From positions 1 through 64,000 of the forward strand of contig JARFTZ010000056.1 of assembly GCA_029289235.1 (NCBI GenBank): 64,000 bases of DNA, in the 5' to 3' direction. How positions within the stretch are numbered: position 1 is the first letter of the stretch; each line of letters starts with the position of its first letter. Positions 63,199-64,000 of this stretch are shown in pieces. The DNA is from Gammaproteobacteria bacterium. Lineage in GTDB: Bacteria > Pseudomonadota > Gammaproteobacteria > Burkholderiales > Rhodocyclaceae. Made by a program: the position numbers and the translations under genes. Under the pieces are notes generated by a model. It was not told the DNA's origin. It made no database searches and was given only the letters and a program-made list of their open reading frames with translations.

Positions 63199-63807
63199 AT
63201 GACAACAATGAACGGCGAACTCTTTTCCTCGGTCTTCCTGCTGCTCCTCGTGCTCGACCCGCTCGGCAACATGCCTTTCGTGCTCTCGCTGCTGCGCAAC
63301 ACGCCGGAAGCGCGCCGGCCGCGCATCATCCTGCGCGAATGCGCGATCGCCACGCTGGTGCTGGTCGGGTTCCTGTTCGTCGGCGACTGGCTGCTTTACG
63401 CCATGCGCCTGAGCGACCCGGCACTGGAAATCGCCGGCGGCGTGATCCTCCTGCTGATCGCCTTGCGCATGGCCTTCCCGCCGCCCAAGCACACGGCGGC
63501 CGAGCACGAAACCGCCACCGAACCGCTGATCGTGCCGCTGGCCATCCCGATGATTGCCGGCCCCTCGGCGCTGGCGACCGTGCTGCTCGCCTCGCGCCAT
63601 TCCAACGGCGAGACGCTGCTGTGGGTCGGCGCCGTCGTCCTTGCCTGCCTGATCAACGCCGCGCTGCTGCTTGCCTCCGGCTGGTTTTCCCGCCTCTTCG
63701 GCAAGGCCGGCATGGAAGCGCTGGAACGCCTGATGGGCCTGATCCTGACCGCGATCGCCGTGCAGATGCTGATCACCGGCATCCGCATCGCCTTCAAGAT
63801 CGGCTGA
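63199..63807 (+). CDS. MarC-family integral membrane protein
   Basis: A 202-residue protein with six predicted helices. VFLLLLVLDPLGNMPFVLSL, PALEIAGGVILLLIALRMAF and PLAIPMIAGPSALATVLL are the MarC family signatures. Its role is not established; it is not the antibiotic-resistance determinant once assumed. ATG 63199 or 63208. Divergent from arsS with 164 bp between starts. Confidence 0.9.
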   Translation: MTTMNGELFSSVFLLLLVLDPLGNMPFVLSLLRNTPEARRPRIILRECAIATLVLVGFLFVGDWLLYAMRLSDPALEIAGGVILLLIALRMAFPPPKHTAAEHETATEPLIVPLAIPMIAGPSALATVLLASRHSNGETLLWVGAVVLACLINAALLLASGWFSRLFGKAGMEALERLMGLILTAIAVQMLITGIRIAFKIG

Positions 63808-63852
63808 TCGGAGCGATTCGGAAACGCTCAGCGCCTGTGAAACGTCCGAAAA

Positions 63853-63955
63853 TCCACCGCAAAGGCGCAAAGAGGCAAAGAACACGCAAAGAAATTCCTC
63901 TGTTTCATTCGTTCTTCTTTGCGAAACCTTTGCGCCTTTGCGCCTTTGCGGTGGA
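63853..63955. repeat. 103-bp inverted-repeat element with GCAAAGG periodicity
   Basis: TCCACCGCAAAGGCGCAAAG at the left is mirrored by CTTTGCGCCTTTGCGGTGGA at the right (tips 63853 and 63955). The arms are built from copies of a 7-8-bp unit (GGCGCAAA), and the loop is AT-rich. It is an element of the type scattered in many environmental proteobacterial genomes. It follows marC by 46 bp and may end its transcript. Confidence 0.75.
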
Positions 63956-64000
63956 CGTAAAGGTTTTCGTCACCGACTCTCAATCCTGCAGCAACTTGAT

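Noticed and set aside
63853..63955. CRISPR array from the repeated GCAAAGG units
   Set aside because: Units are 7-8 bp and contiguous, without spacers of constant length; no cas gene is in the window.

Overview
The window looks like the chromosome of a high-GC betaproteobacterium, most likely of the Rhodocyclales (Dechloromonas/Azonexus/Zoogloea/Propionivibrio type). This rests on gene order (exbB-exbD-lpxK-Trm112-kdsB-adk; clpS-clpA; parE-parC), on protein character, and on a probable rhodoquinone gene. The genus is an inference from style, not from a search. Nearly all of the 64 kb is coding, with about 75 genes, one tRNA and one complete insertion sequence. Most genes are housekeeping; the accessory content lies at the far left, at 40-47 kb and at 51-64 kb.

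Left end (0-3 kb): the first codons of a TRAP solute-binding protein face a FadR-type GntR regulator across a shared operator-like site. Next comes an intact IS3-family element (1252-2594) with a canonical programmed -1 frameshift site, inserted beside the rpmB-rpmG terminator.

Core block (2.6-39 kb): ribosomal proteins L28/L33, radC, coaBC-dut, a pabB-pabC fusion, a TusA-like protein, BepA, a cold-shock protein, clpSA, a threonine aldolase, a CbiB-like protein, a NUDIX hydrolase, a retropepsin-like protease, a glutamine amidotransferase, a probable rhodoquinone methyltransferase (rquA), an SNF2 helicase, argD-argF-DUF2788-ppnP-yajQ, rpsT, murJ, a PEBP protein, adk, kdsB-Trm112-lpxK-exbD-exbB, xseA, sodB, tRNA-Ala(CGC), an OmpA-like lipoprotein, parE-parC and rsuA. 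Promoters and terminators can be read for several of these.

Signalling block (40-44 kb): a membrane-anchored CheA-like kinase without CheA's coupling domain, with a CheY-like receiver and a CheX-type phosphatase in one operon. It stands back to back with an FHA-EAL protein, suggesting a private phosphorelay that may act on cyclic-di-GMP. Then follow pepD, a cytochrome b561, a candidate minus-strand small RNA (46480-46578), a DUF3014 protein, a polar amino-acid ABC transporter and an EamA permease.

Right block (51-63 kb): two minus-strand operons that seem to form one functional set. The upstream one (63034 to 58477) encodes an ArsS-type radical SAM protein, a PhnD/PhnE/PhnC-like ABC transporter and a degenerate metallophosphoesterase; four of the five genes are linked by 4-bp ATGA overlaps. 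The downstream one (57458 to 50951) encodes a DoxX-like fragment, a VTT-domain/flavin disulfide reductase fusion, a DUF3047 exported protein, two glycosyltransferases of the 'rSAM/selenodomain-associated' type, a flavoprotein of the type found fused to SelD, and a sigma factor with its zinc-finger anti-sigma. The set resembles arsenosugar/organoarsenical or selenium-linked metabolism. No arsM or selD lies in the window, so substrate and product are open. This locus is the best candidate here for an incompletely described system. A MarC protein and a 103-bp inverted-repeat element close the window.
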